This document shows, in pieces, positions 36,225 through 47,729 of a stretch of DNA of 64,000 bases. Where the stretch lies: contig BDDD01001635.1 in the NCBI GenBank assembly GCA_001972305.1, positions 62,001-126,000 on the forward strand, written 5' to 3'. The notes beneath the pieces are model-generated. The model searched no databases, had not been told where the DNA came from, and saw only the letters and a list, made by a program, of their open reading frames with translations. This DNA is from Cephalotus follicularis (taxonomy: Eukaryota; Streptophyta; Magnoliopsida; Oxalidales; Cephalotaceae). The position numbers were made by a program, and so were the translations under genes. The first letter of the stretch is position 1, and every line of letters starts with the position of its first letter.

Positions 36225-36350
36225 CCCGATTAAAGCGTCGACAGTTTGGGGTTAAGCGTCGGCGCTTAGATCAATTTCCCCAATTTCAAACCCTAATTTT
36301 GCTTTAAAGCGCTGACGCTTTAAAAGCAACAGTTGGCGCTTTGCTTTGTT
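36225..36350. repeat. palindrome array inside element D body
   Basis: AAAGCGTCGACAGTTT, AAGCGTCGGCGCTTAG, AAAGCGCTGACGCTTT and AGTTGGCGCTTTGC between the extra frame and RNase H, so the motif is not confined to LTRs. Confidence 0.8.
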
Positions 36351-36462
36351 TTTCTGCAGTTTTTCCACAAATGTGCGAGAATGAATGAAAATGATGCAAA
36401 AATGAGAAATTAAGCATTTTGAGCAAGCATACATATTCACAACAGTCATAGAAACATGTTAA

Positions 36463-37053
36463 TCACTCAATTTCACACAAACCTAATTCCAATCTAAATT
36501 TCGAGAAGGTTTGTTCATCTAAAGGTTTGGTGAATATGTCCGCGACTTGTTCTTCGGTCGGGATGAAAACTAATTCTATATCACCTTTTTCAATGTGGTC
36601 TTTTATGAAATGATGTCTAATGTCAATGTGCTTAGTTCTAGAGTGATGAACGAGATTTTTCCCTAAGCATATTTCACTAGTGTTATCAACCATAATTGGC
36701 ACTTTTTCAAAGATAAAGCCATAGTCAAGAAGTTGTTGTTTCATCCACATGATTTGTGAGCAACAACTGCCTGCGGCAATATATTCAGCTTCGGTAGTTG
36801 AAAGAGCTACCGAATTTTGTTTCTTGCTAAACCAAGAAATGAGCATATTGCCTAAGAATTGACATCTGCCACTTGTGCTCTTTCTATCCACCTTATATCC
36901 TCCGAAATCGGCATCGGAGTAAGTGTGTAGGTCAAAGGATGATTTCCTAGGATACCATAATCCTAAGGACGGTGTATATGATAAATATTTAAAGATGCGT
37001 TTTACGGCATGCAAATGAGATTCTTTTGGACATGCTTGAAATCTAGCACACAA
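36463..37053 (-). pseudogene. element D RNase H remnant
   Basis: A 196-codon frame with [76 protein letters not shown] and the terminal EEQVADIFTKPLDE. These are the complete copia RNase H landmarks, here as the C-terminal piece of pol. It degraded the RNA strand during reverse transcription. It follows the RT frame on the reverse strand. It is well preserved but part of a broken polyprotein. Confidence 0.9.
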
Positions 37054-39149
37054 GCATATTTTGTAAAAAAGGTAATGTCAATAGTGCCTCTTTTAAAACC
37101 ATTTTCAAGTAAATAACCACTTAGCTTTTCATACCAAGCTCTTGGAGCTTGTTTTAAGCCATATAAAGCCTTTGAAAGCTTAAAAACATGGTTGGGAAAA
37201 CGAGGGTTTTCAAACCCGGGAGGTTGTTCCACATACACTTCCTCCTTTATTAACCCATTTAAAAAAGCACTTTTTACATCCATTTGAAAAAGAGTAAAAT
37301 CTTTAAATGATGCATATGCAAGCAACATGCGTATAGATTCTAATCTAGCTACGGGTGCATATGACTCATCAAAGTCGATTCTCTCTTCTTGGGAATATCC
37401 CTTAGCAACCAACCTAGCTTTGTTTCTAATAACAATACCTTGGTCATCTACCTTGTTCCTATAAATCCGTTTTGTACCTATTATGTTTTGGTTACTAGGT
37501 CTTGGTACTAGGTTCCATACTTTACTCCTTTCAAATTGATTCAATTCCTCTTGCATGGCATTGATCCAATTTTCATCCTTTTCGGCCTCATTTATATTTT
37601 TAGGCTCAATTTGAGATAAGAATGCAATGTAATTATGATTAATGCTAGATCTAGTAGAAACACCTAATCTAGGGTTACTTATAATAGCTTCATGAGGATG
37701 TCCTCTTACCACCTTCAAGGTTTTGTCATGAAGAGCCTCTTGATAGTCTTCTTGAGGGGTCTCTTCAATGGTGGACTCCTCCCTTTTTGCTTCATCTAGA
37801 TTAATCTTGCTAACACCATTTTCAATGAAATCTACACAATCATCAGCAATAACTTCTTTTGGAAGTTTTGGGTTAGATTCATCAAAAACAACATGCATGG
37901 ATTCTTCAACAAGTAAAGTTCTTTTGTTAAAACATCTATAAGCCCTACTATGAGAAGAATAGCCAAGAAATATGCCTTCGTCGACTTTTGAGTCGAATTT
38001 TCCAAGATGCTCTTTTCCATTATTGTGGATAAAGCACTTGCAACCGAAGGTATGAAAATAACTATTGTTAGGCTTTCTCCCCCTCCATAACTCATATGGA
38101 GTCTTTTTTAGAATAGGCCTAATTGATATACGATTAAGGATATAACATGAAGTATTTATTGCTTCCGCCCAAAAATATTTTGGTAAACTATTTTCATTTA
38201 AAAGTGTTCTACACATTTCTTGTAAAGTTCTATTCTTCCTTTCAACAACCCCATTTTGTTGAGGTGTTCTAGGAGTGGAGAACTCATGTATAAAACCATT
38301 TTCATTACAAAAATTTTCAAATAAATGATTTTCAAATTCTTTTCCATGATCACTTCTAATTTTAGAAATTGAAGTGTCTTTTTCATTTTGAACGGTTTTG
38401 CAAAAATTTGAAAATTCTTTAGAAGATTCACTTTTGTGGGCTAGGAAACTAGTCCATGTATATCTTGAATAATCGTCTACAATGACCATGGAATATGATT
38501 TTCCTCCTAGGATTCTAACATCTATTGGTCCAAATAAATCTAGATGTAAAAGTTGCAAAGGCCTAGTTGTAGATACAATGTTCTTACTTTGAAAAGAAGC
38601 TCTAGTTTGTTTACCATATTGGCATGCATCACAAACTCTATCCTTTTCAAAGTTAATCTTAGGTAAGCCTTTAACTAACTCATGTTTTAGAAGTTTTGAA
38701 ATGGTTGACATACCTACATGACCTAGTCTTCTATGCCATAGCCAACTATCATCATTCATAGATACTAAGCATTTAATGTTAACTAAGTCATCTATATCTA
38801 CTACATATACATTTCCATGTCTATGTCCAATAAACTTTAATTGATCATCATTTATATTTATCACTTTGCATAAGTCTTTTTCAAAAACGACTCTACAATC
38901 CTTGTCACATAATATACTTATGCTCAATATATTGTGCTTGAGTCCATCAACAAACAACACATTATGAATGGAAGTTTTAAGATTACCCATGGAGCCAACA
39001 CCTTTGATTTTTCCTTTTGCATTGTCTCCGAAAGTTACTTCTCCTCCTTCCTTTGATTCATATTTGATGAATAGACTTTTGTCGCCCGTCATGTGCTTGG
39101 AGCAACCACTATCCAAGTACCATTGTGTCTTCTTGGATAATGCCTTCAA
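37002..39149 (-). pseudogene. element D protease, integrase and RT
   Basis: A 715-codon frame. Aspartic protease [16 protein letters not shown] at residues about 9-24, with VTFGDNAKG after it. Pre-integrase zinc-binding domain with [11 protein letters not shown] and [11 protein letters not shown] (about 140-185). Integrase core with [30 protein letters not shown] and [17 protein letters not shown] (about 195-310). RT begins with [32 protein letters not shown] and [12 protein letters not shown] and reaches [14 protein letters not shown]. The wording is typical of Sirevirus pol. Together with gag it forms the element's replication machinery. It is a fossil and broken overall, although this stretch is open. 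Confidence 0.9.
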
Positions 39150-39170
39150 GCATACCTACAAACATAAATT

Positions 39171-40778
39171 TCAAATTTTCGTTTGAGGTACCCAACAAAT
39201 CTTGGGTCCTTTGGGGTTAGTCAAAATTGTTCCTTTGGGAACCCAACTTCTTTTTATCCTTGAGAAATTCAAGTTATTCAACACATTTTGTTTATAGAAG
39301 CATGATGTAGAAGTGTGTCCATTATTACCACAAATATTGCAAGACACAACTACATTTCTATTATGCATATTACTTCTTCTATAAAAACAAGATGAATATG
39401 TATGACCATACTTACCACAATGTTTACACATGACATTTTTCTTACTCGTAGCATTTTTCCTATGATAGCATTGTGAGTGTGTGTGTCCATGTTTACCACA
39501 AAAATTGCATGATTTAATCAAATTCTTTCTAAACATAGCATTCTTTTTATGGAAACAAGTAAAAGATGTGTGTCCTATTTTACCACAATAATCACACATG
39601 GTTTTCTTTTTAATCTTGGCCTTTTCAGTCTTTCCTTTTTCAATTTTCTCCTTCCTATCAAAGAATGTTTGATAAAGGTTGACATTGTTCATTTCCTCAT
39701 ATCCTAGGCCGGCTTTATCAAAAACACATCTTTGCATTCCAAGGAGATTTTCAAGCTTCTCACTACTGTTAGAAAACCTTGAGAAGGTTTTCTTTAAAGC
39801 GTCTATCTCCTCATTTTCCAGGAGGTCTACCTCAATTTCATTTGAGGTTTCTTCCTTGGCCAATTTTAGTTCATCATTTTCATATGCCAAAGACTTAACC
39901 TTTTTATTTAATGAAGCAATTTTAGAGCTATACTTTCCTACTACTAGAACAAGTTCGTCATAAGTTACCTCATTGCTTCCTTCTTCTTCTTGTTCTTCCT
40001 CTAAAGCCATCAAGGCTATTTGAGCTACATCTTCATTTGAGTCCTCATCCGAACTGGACTCATCACTATCATCCCAAGTTACGATCATAGCCTTCTTCTT
40101 CTTCTTTAGGCGAGGGCAATCGCTTTTGTAATGCCCCGGCTTGTTGCACTCGAAGCATATGATTTCTTCAAGTTTGCTTGACTCTCCTTTTTGGTGGAAT
40201 TTCGTGTTTGGCCTTCCACCAAATTTCTTTTTGCTGGCAAGAAACTTCTTGAATATCCGGGTGATAAATGCTAGTTCTTCTTCATCATCATCATCCTCAG
40301 AATCTTCGGTTTGGGATGATTTCAAGGCAACAATCTTCTTCTTCTTCTTCTCCTTTTCTTCATCGTCATCCTTCTTTTGCATAGGTAGTTCATGAGTCAT
40401 CAATGACCCAAGGAGATCTTCCAATGAAAGGATATTGAGGTTCTTTGCTTCCTCAATTGCGGTGACCTTTGGCATCCATGATCTTGGCAAACACCTAAGA
40501 ATTTTTCTTACCATTTCACTGTTAGAATATGTCTTATCTAAAGCTTGTAAAGCATTGATAATGTTAGTAAATCTAGAGAACATGGATTTAATATCCTCAT
40601 TCTCGTTCATGGTAAACATTTCATAATCATGTACAAGCATGCTAATTTTGGCCTCTTTAACTTGATTGGCCCCTTCGTAGGTGACCTCAAGTCTATCCCA
40701 CATTTCCTTGGCGGAAATGCAAGATTCTAAATATAGTCTAAACTTTTCGCAAAATAGAACAATGAACAATAAAAACAA
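39171..40778 (-). pseudogene. element D gag with five zinc knuckles
   Basis: A 535-codon frame. The N-terminal half is copia gag (KEMWDRLEVTYEGANQVKEAK, TYSNSEMVRKILRCLPRSW). Acidic/basic repeats follow, then a first CCHC knuckle CFECNKPGHYKSDC (residues 208-221). A probable coiled coil lies at about 275-330 (KIASLNKKVKSLAYENDELK). Four more knuckles in tandem at about 395, 424, 451 and 480 are CDYCGKIGHTSFTC, CNFCGKHGHTHSQC, CKHCGKYGHTYSSC and CNICGNNGHTSTSC, spaced 27-29 residues. All keep C-x2-C-x4-H-x4-C. Most copia gags have one or two. Gag packages RNA, so the added knuckles suggest extra nucleic-acid binding. The element is broken. Confidence 0.85.
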
Positions 40779-40836
40779 TCAATAGCAAATTAACCAACAA
40801 TAAAAAGAGAGAGAGTTTGAGAGATTGCAAACACAA

Positions 40837-41821
40837 GTTTAGAGTGGTTCGGCGTAACTCTTGCCTACGTCCACTTTTCCCAAGGATCTCCTTGAGTTTC
40901 CACTAGTTATTCGAATACAATTCCGGGTGCTATTCGGTACACCTTTGTGATTGACCTCAATCACTTACAATTCTCTTGGGTTCACTCCCCAATCTCACTA
41001 GGGTTCACTCCCCTATTACAATCAAAATATAAAGAGTAATGTTGAAGTCTAAACCTCTCACGGGTTGGATATTACAAGATAAGTTCACTTAAACAAGTGA
41101 GAACAACAATTGCTTAAAATGTAAATAAAAGCTTTTTGATTTTGAGGCTTGGAGTATGATTTCTTGTAATGATTTGATTTCTCTTGTGTTGCTCTTCTTC
41201 TTTATCTTCCAAAACTTCGTGTATATATATCTTGTTGCCTCATAGATCCGTTGGGAATAGTTTAGGATTAGTTCCATAATGGAATGTCCACTAAAACTCT
41301 GTCAGAAACTGTTCCAGCCGACTAAAGCGTCGACTGCCAGGCTTAAAGCGTCGACGGTCATGTGACCGTTGGGGATCTCAAATTCAAATTCTCAGCACAA
41401 AGCGCAGGCATTCAAAATGTTGGAGTCGACCGGCACCTCAAAGCGCTGACGCTTAGTCTTGGGCGTCAACGCTTAAGCCACTTTTAATTGAAGATGCGTT
41501 CACTGGTTTAATCGGCAGGCGCTTTGCACAAAGAGCAGGAGCTTTGTACCTCAAAGCGCAGACGCTTGAATCTGGGCATCGACAGTTTGAGTGTTACCTC
41601 CATTTTTCCAAACGCTCCACCGGTAGACGCTTAGGCTCTTGTCTTGACTGCCTGTTAAAGCGCTGACGCTTTAAGCTTGGGCGTCGACGGTCTGAGCTGT
41701 TTCTGCAGAAATCTTGTGCTGTTTTTCTCACTTTATGGCTTTCTTTCTTGCACATCAAGAAACTTTGTTAGACACAAATATGTTATCATCAAAACTTAGG
41801 ATTGAGACATAAATGTCAACA
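40837..41821 (-). repeat. 5' LTR of element D
   Basis: Pairs with 33113-34093 at about 96% identity by eye. Contains the same palindrome array (41308-41700). In Sireviruses the LTR may extend some way past 40837, so this boundary is approximate. Confidence 0.85.
41308..41700. repeat. palindrome array in 5' LTR of D
   Basis: Partner of the array at 33584-33975. Many of the LTR-LTR differences fall at CG positions of the GTCGAC and GCGTCGACG cores (for example GCGTCGACG versus GCGTCAACG, GTGTCGATG versus GCGTCGACG). Confidence 0.85.
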
Positions 41822-42555
41822 ATGAAGAACAACTTCGCATAGTTCTGGGTATTCTGAGGGAGAATCAACTATATGCGAAGTTCTCAAAGTGTGAGTTCTG
41901 GTTGGAACAGGTGGCGTTCTTGGGTCATGTGGTTACGGCTGAAGGGATTAGTGTGGATCTTGCTAAAGTTGAGGCTATTACTAAATGGCCGAGACCCACC
42001 ACAGTGACCAAGATTAGGAGCTTCTTGGGTTTAGTGGGATACTATAGACGGTTCGTGGAAGGCTTTTCCTCCATAGCCTTACCATTGACATAGCTTATGA
42101 GAAAGGGAGCTAAGTTTGAGTGGGATGAAGAACAGGAAGCAGGCTTTGAGAAATTGAAGAATAGTCTTGTGTCAACACCGATTCTTCGGTTACCGTCTCA
42201 GCGAGTGGATACCGGATTTATAGTGATGCTTCTAAGAAGGGTTTGGGACGTGTTCTAATGCAGCACGGTCATGTGATAGCTTATGCTTCGAGACAGTTGA
42301 AGCCTTATGAAGTGAACTATCCTACACATGATCTCGAGTCGGCCGCAGTAGTTTTTGCGTTGAAAATTTGGAGGCATTACTGTACAGAGAAACTTGTGAC
42401 GTTATTACTGATCATAAGAGTCTCAAGTACATCTTCACGCAAAAAGAGTTGAACATGCATCAGAGAAGGTGGTTCAAACTTCTTAAAGACTATGATCTGA
42501 ATATTCAGTATCACCCTGGTAAAGCAAATGTGGTAGCTGATGCTCTTAGATAGAA
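41822..42555 (+). pseudogene. element E RT thumb and RNase H
   Basis: Right-hand part of element E's RT after the D insertion, with [21 protein letters not shown] and [18 protein letters not shown] (about 41885-42080). Then RNase H with [39 protein letters not shown] and [14 protein letters not shown] (about 42240-42550). These match the gypsy order. It is a fossil, broken in several places. Confidence 0.85.
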
Positions 42556-42577
42556 GTTTTCTTGGAGTATAGCGGCT

Positions 42578-44155
42578 TTGCTTACTCAGCCGCAGTTGAT
42601 AGCTAATATGGAGCGGATGGATTTACATTTATATGTTCGGGGTTCTGAAGGTTTTGTTGTTGTATTGATTGTAGAACCTACTCTTATATCTCGGATTAAG
42701 ACAGCTCAAAGTGATCATGGTGAGCTTTGGGCCTTAGTCCAGAATGTTGAAAAGGGTAAGCAATTGGAGTTTAGTATGGATGAGCATGGTGTGATATGGC
42801 TAGGTAATCGGTTGTGTGTTCCGGCAGATTCTTCTATCAGAGATGTTGTTTTGTCAAAAGCACACAGTTCTCCATTTTCTGTACATCCGGGTTCTACGAA
42901 AATGTATAGAGACTTGAAGAAGAACTTCTGGTGGCATGGAATTAAAAGGGATGTAGAGGAGTATGTGGGAAGGTGTTTGACCTGTCAGCAGGTAAAGATT
43001 GAACACCAACGAGCTAGTAGTTTGTTGCAGCCCTTGGAAGTTCCAGTATGGAAATGGGAAAGCATTTCGATGGACTTTGTTACGGGTTTGTCGAGGACTT
43101 TTAGAAAACACGATGCTATCTGGGTAGTAGTGGATCGATTGACTAAATTGGCCCACTTCTTGGCTATCCGAGAGGATTTCTTTGTGGATCGTTTGGCTGA
43201 GATGTTTCAACTGGAGATAGTGAGACTCCACGGGACTCTGGTATCCATTGTTTCGGATAGGGATCCTCGTTTAACTTCACGGTTTTGGAAAGGGTTTCAG
43301 AAAGCTTGGGGTACTAGCCTCAGTTACAACACAGCTTTCCATCCACAAACATATGGGCAGATTGAGTGGACCATCCAGACCTTAGAGGATATGTTGAGGT
43401 CTTGTGCTTTGGAGTGGACTGGGAACTGGGACGAGTATTTAAGCTTGGTGGAGTTTGCATACAATAACAGTTGGCATGCTAGCATCGGTATGGCTCTGTT
43501 TGAAGCTCTTTATTGGAGGAAGTGTCGAGCTCTGACATGTTGGGATGAGGTTGGAGAACGAGTTATCGAGGGACCCGAGCTAGTGCAAATCACTACGGAG
43601 AAAGTGGCAATAGCAAGGGAGAGATTGAAGGCAACTCAATGTTGACAGAAAAGCTATGCTGACAGACATCGAAGGGACTTGGAGTTCATAGTAGGTGAAC
43701 ATGTGTTTTAGAAAGTTTCACCTTGGAAGGGAGTCCGACCTTTTGGGGTAAAAGGAAAGTTGAGTCCACGGTATATTGCACCTTTTGAAGTTCTAGAAAA
43801 GGTGGGCGCAGTTGCATATAGGTTAGCTTTGCCTCCGAAATTAGCACACGTTCATAACGTGTTCCACGTGTCTTTGTTGAGGGGTTATCAGTATCATCCC
43901 TTGCATGTGGTGCACTACCCTCTGGACAGTATTCGGGAGGACCTATCTTGTGACGAGGAGGCTGAGGCTATCCTGGATCGACAGGAGCGGGTGACACGTA
44001 TCAAGGCTGTTCCTTTTGTGAGAGTTCTGTGGAGGAACCATCCCGAATATGAGGCTACTTTGGAATTGGAGGAGCACATTCGGGAGCAATACCGTCACTT
44101 GTTTGATTCAGGTATGTTTATGTTTGTGATTTCGGGACAAAATCCTTTTTAAAGG
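42578..44155 (+). pseudogene. element E integrase and chromodomain-like tail
   Basis: Integrase with the zinc-binding HPGSTKMYRDLKKNFWW and CLTCQQVKIEHQR (about 42890-43010). The core has WKWESISMDFVTGLS, VVVDRLTKLAHFLA, IVSDRDPRLTSRFW and the SLVEFAYNNSWH stretch (about 43040-43480). The GPF/Y-type segment is [21 protein letters not shown] with [14 protein letters not shown], and the chromodomain-like end is [21 protein letters not shown] (about 43760-44100). A 355-codon frame survives. Same group as element A but clearly a different lineage. It is a fossil, broken. Confidence 0.88.
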
Positions 44156-44162
44156 GGGTGGA
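44147..44162 (+). promoter_or_regulatory. polypurine tract of element E
   Basis: TTTAAAGGGGGTGGA just before TGTGTTTATTCG. It parallels AATGAGGGGTGGA in element A and fixes the LTR start. Confidence 0.75.
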
Positions 44163-45299
44163 TGTGTTTATTCGTATATGTGTTTTACGGTCTATTTATA
44201 TGCTTGTTCTGAGCTTTTTAATTTTTATTTGGTTTTTAAAGTCCGTTGCCCTGTGTTTTGGGCTTATGTGATTTGGGCTGATTGATACCAGTCTGAATTT
44301 TTTGATATGTTAAAGGCATTGTGTTGGGTTGGACTATGTTTATATCTTTTTACTTAATCAATTTTCATAAATTCTTTTATCTATTTAAAAAAAACAATTT
44401 TTATTCTATTAAAATTCCTTTTCTCTCTTTCTCCTATCCCTCACCCGTATCTCTCCCATTTCTATCTCTTCCATCTGAAAATCTCTCCCTCTCTTAACTC
44501 CCTCACATGGTTTCACCATCTCTTTCCTTATCCTTACCCTAAAATCCTCCTATTTTCCTTATCTATCAGATTATGCTCTCTTTATTCCTTATCCTGCCCT
44601 ATAATCTCTCTCCCTTTTGTTTAAGTAAGCCAGAAAATAATACTATATTGTCATCTTTGTTTCTCTCGTTCCTGCTCATTGCTGTGGTTGCTAACTGGGA
44701 ATCTTTTGGTGTTCTTGGTACGTGGCTTCATCAAAATTCAGGTTAGTGTTCTATTGTTACAGCCCCTTTGATTGTTCATTTTTGGTAATTCACACTACTG
44801 GCAAACTTTGAAACCATGTATTCGTCTATTTTGTTCATGTTGATCAGCTGGTTAAGTTTGGAAAAATCGTTGTGTTAGTACAACATTTGTGTGTCACCAT
44901 TTCAGGTTAGTTAATCCGTCCTTATTGTGTTGGTCTACTACATTGATATAAATTCAATTTTGTGTTGCTAGTATCTCTTGGTTTCGATTCTTGTATATAT
45001 ATTCTATCATTGTATTAACAGCATGTTTAGACATAATAGATATGTTGTAATCTAATTTTAACAACTGAATATGACATTGGACAGCAGATTGGATTATTAA
45101 AATGTAGGCATATGTTTATAGTTCACTTTGATCTCCTATGAATTTAGTCACTGGTCTCATAAGATATGTCGATTCTATGTTTTTACACTATCTAAATGTC
45201 ATATAATGTCATATGAATATGTGTATAAGCCTCAGGTAAGGTGTCATTCATGTTTAGGCAGTTTTTTAAAGGAAAAATGTCAAATTCTGATGTTCTGTC

Positions 45300-45525
45300 G
45301 TCCAGAACAGTCGGTTGTTTCATATGAACAGTCAACTGGTTTGGTTAAGCAGTCAGTTGTCCTATAAATACAGTCGACTATTTTGTGTTGAGTAGTCGAC
45401 TGGACCCCTATCACAGTCGACTGCCTGCAGTCCAGTTTGTGTATCTGACTGGCCCTGTTGATCAGTTGACTGCCAAGCTTCCTTAATCGACTGGTGCTCT
45501 ATGACAGTCGGCTGTTTTGCCCAGA
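45300..45525. repeat. palindrome array in LTR of E
   Basis: Nine or so copies: CAGTCGGTTG, CAGTCAACTGG, CAGTCAGTTG, CAGTCGACTATT, TAGTCGACTGG, CAGTCGACTGC, CAGTTGACTGC, AATCGACTGG and CAGTCGGCTG, 20-30 bases apart. It starts about 1140 bases into the LTR. Confidence 0.9.
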
Positions 45526-46434
45526 ACATTCCTGTTTTCACCTGTTTTGATTCGTTTGTTCTTCGAATCGATCTGGGTCTGTTCTAAACACTGTAATGAA
45601 TCTGTTTTATAACCTTAATGATTCTCAGACCCTTATATGAATAGTTTTGTGTCTTTTAGATTGTTGTGCTTCAAAAGGGAGTTTGACTTAACAACCTTTC
45701 GTACGTGCTTCTGTAAGCGCATAAGGTACGGATTCTTCGTTCTTGGTTTATTCCTTAGGTTTTACTGAAATGAACTAAATTATGTTTGTGTATGGATATT
45801 CTTCTCTTTAATACTCTCTTCGATTTTATCGAACGAAAACCAGTTTTGCTTTATGCTATGTTCTTTCATTTTAAGAACTTGATTATGAAATTGATATGTT
45901 CTGAAAATAAAGTTGGTTTGACATTTTATGAATTTAATATTCTTGACTTTATACGTATGTTATGATATGTTATGAAATGTATGTTATGAAAATGATATCG
46001 TTGATAACGATTCTCGAATATGTATTGAAAAGCATATTTTATGTGTTTCTACATTGATTTTGATAAATCAATGTTTGAGAATGATTAAATACTGAGTATT
46101 TGTACCCACCTATGGGGCGTACCATAGGCATATCGTAGGCCTGGCACGGGGACATGCCACTTCTGTAGTGGTGTAATTAGTCTACGACGTCTCTCTGTGT
46201 TATGAATAAATCCCATGAGGTGGATTTATGGATCTGTTATATATGATAGAGGCGTATGAATCGATTCTAGTTTATGGCATACGTGTGGAGTTATGCAATA
46301 TGTGATATGATGCAAAATGAGAATTGACTTGTGTAGTGCCATACACTTCAATTCTGCGGTGTACTATTGTCTATGATGGTATGCTTAGTGTGAGTGCAGG
46401 GGTGTTCTCCGTTCCTTTCCATTTGGCCGGGGTT

Positions 46435-46665
46435 AGCGAGCTGTGGCTCGGATAGATACTAGCGAGCTATGGCTCGGATAGATACTAGCGGATGAGGTCC
46501 GGATAGATTCTAGCGGTCAAGGCCTGGATAGGTGTTGTGTGTGTGTGTTTGGCCTGGTATGGCGGCAGACCACGGATACAGTGGTGGATAGTGAGCTGTC
46601 GCTCGGATAGATACTAGCGGATGAGGTCCGGATAGATGTTAGCGGGTTCTGGCCTGGATAGATGT
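46435..46665. repeat. tandem repeat, AGCGAGCT-GGCTCGGATAGATACT units
   Basis: Six or seven degenerate units of about 25-27 bases ending in CGGATAGAT or TGGATAG. A larger block including TATGGCGG...ACCACGG is repeated twice. Confidence 0.85.
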
Positions 46666-47350
46666 GTATGTTTTGCCTAGTATGGCGGCTGACCACGGGA
46701 TATTGTGGTGTTGTTCCTCTTCTCTTGTTTATCTTGGGCACAATTGTTTTACTTGTGATGTTGTCTTTTGTTGGAATCCTCCGCTTATTGATGTTTGACT
46801 CTCTTTTCCTTTGGTAGACTCCGAGGAGTGGAGGCTTGTGATATTGCTGGGTTTGTGTTCCTTTTTGTTCACCTCTGACTTGTTCTGTTTTGCCCAGTAG
46901 GGCTTGATTATATATATTATTTTCTTTTTGCGTCCAGTGGTTGTGGATGCTCTGGAGAATGCTTGTTCTTGCTCACTAGGACTAATCCCCTCCCAGTTGT
47001 TTTGCAGAGGAAGCTGATGTGGCTGCCAGGGCAGTCTTTTGGGTTGATAAGGTAGTCTACTGAGGATGAGCAGAGTTGTCGGCTTCACGGGCTCGTCCTT
47101 GCATGCATTCATGGGGGCATATGGGTTTTATTCTTTTATGGTACTCGACCTAAGGAGGATATGATATTCTTTTGTATGGGTCCCTGGCTTGTGAACAGGG
47201 GATGATATTTTATGAACAAGATATATATTATTTTAAAATGATAATATAATGTGTTCTTATGATGATTTATTGTGTTTAATGATGAGATTTTCGTGTTTTT
47301 GCCTGAAACGTTATGTTACGATCTTTTGCTTGTTTATCGAGAAGGTTACA

Positions 47351-47729
47351 TGAGGCCGGGCAGGTTGGGGGATCTCCCCAAGGCGGGGGTCAACCGGTGG
47401 GGCTCGTGTCCTGACCTCATGATTGTTAAGGCTGGGTTGGTTTATGTTGTGGTCTGGCACTTGTCGTCGGGCTCTGTCCGAGGAGAACATGTTGTCCGAG
47501 GAGACGTCCGAGGAGAACGTGTTTTCCAGGGAGGACATGCCCGAGGATGACATGCCCGGGGTAGCATGCCCGGGGAGGTCATGCCCAGGGAGGACATGCC
47601 CGGGGAGGACATGTCTGGGGTCGGTCGTCCAATGAGGACATGCCCGAGGATGGCTCCTCCGGGGAAGCCATGTCTTAGGATGGTGGTGCAGGCCTGGCTT
47701 GTGTTATGTCGTGTTATGTTGTGTGGTGT
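47351..47729. other. GC-rich stretch with minisatellite
   Basis: Unassigned sequence right of E's LTR, up to the TCACA duplication of the solo LTR. Between about 47500 and 47665 it holds six to eight units of a GGGGAGGACATGCCC type, 15-20 bases long. Their GC content is far above that of the surroundings. Frames across it are products of the repeat. It may be part of another LTR that continues at 51472. Confidence 0.6.

Larger units (their letters stand above)
33113..41821 (-). mobile_element. element D: Sirevirus-like copia (SIRE/Maximus)
   Basis: A near-complete copia element on the reverse strand with two LTRs of about 980 bases. Right to left it holds gag, pol and an extra frame before the 3' LTR, the layout of Sireviruses. 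Flanks share ATGA (33109-33112 and 41822-41825), consistent with a 4-5 base target duplication inside element E's RT. By eye the LTRs differ at about 40 sites (about 4%). At 1.3e-8 per site per year that is very roughly 1.5 million years. It keeps long reading frames but is broken in a few places. Confidence 0.9.
31029..44162 (+). mobile_element. element E: Ty3/gypsy chromovirus, split by element D
   Basis: Gypsy chromovirus internal region: gag, zinc knuckles, protease and the first part of reverse transcriptase left of D; the rest of RT, RNase H, integrase, chromodomain-like tail and a purine tract right of D. The LTR that follows (44163) does not match the family C LTR pieces on the left, so E's own 5' LTR seems to be missing. 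Long frames survive in protease and integrase, so it is younger or better preserved than A, but it is broken in several places. Confidence 0.85.
44163..47350 (+). repeat. 3' LTR of element E
   Basis: Starts TGTGTTTATTCG after the purine tract. Aligns in pieces with LTR F on the reverse strand (57999-60257 and 63087-63372), including the palindrome array, the CATGAGGTGG...TTTATGG region and the GGGACATGCC block. The right end is uncertain and is placed at GAAGGTTACA. Contains a donor-like TTCAG|GTTAGT at 44743 and a pyrimidine-rich stretch at 44410-44600. Confidence 0.6.

Noticed and set aside
40141-40395. Ser/Phe-rich forward frame
   Set aside because: Antisense of the acidic-basic stretch of element D gag.
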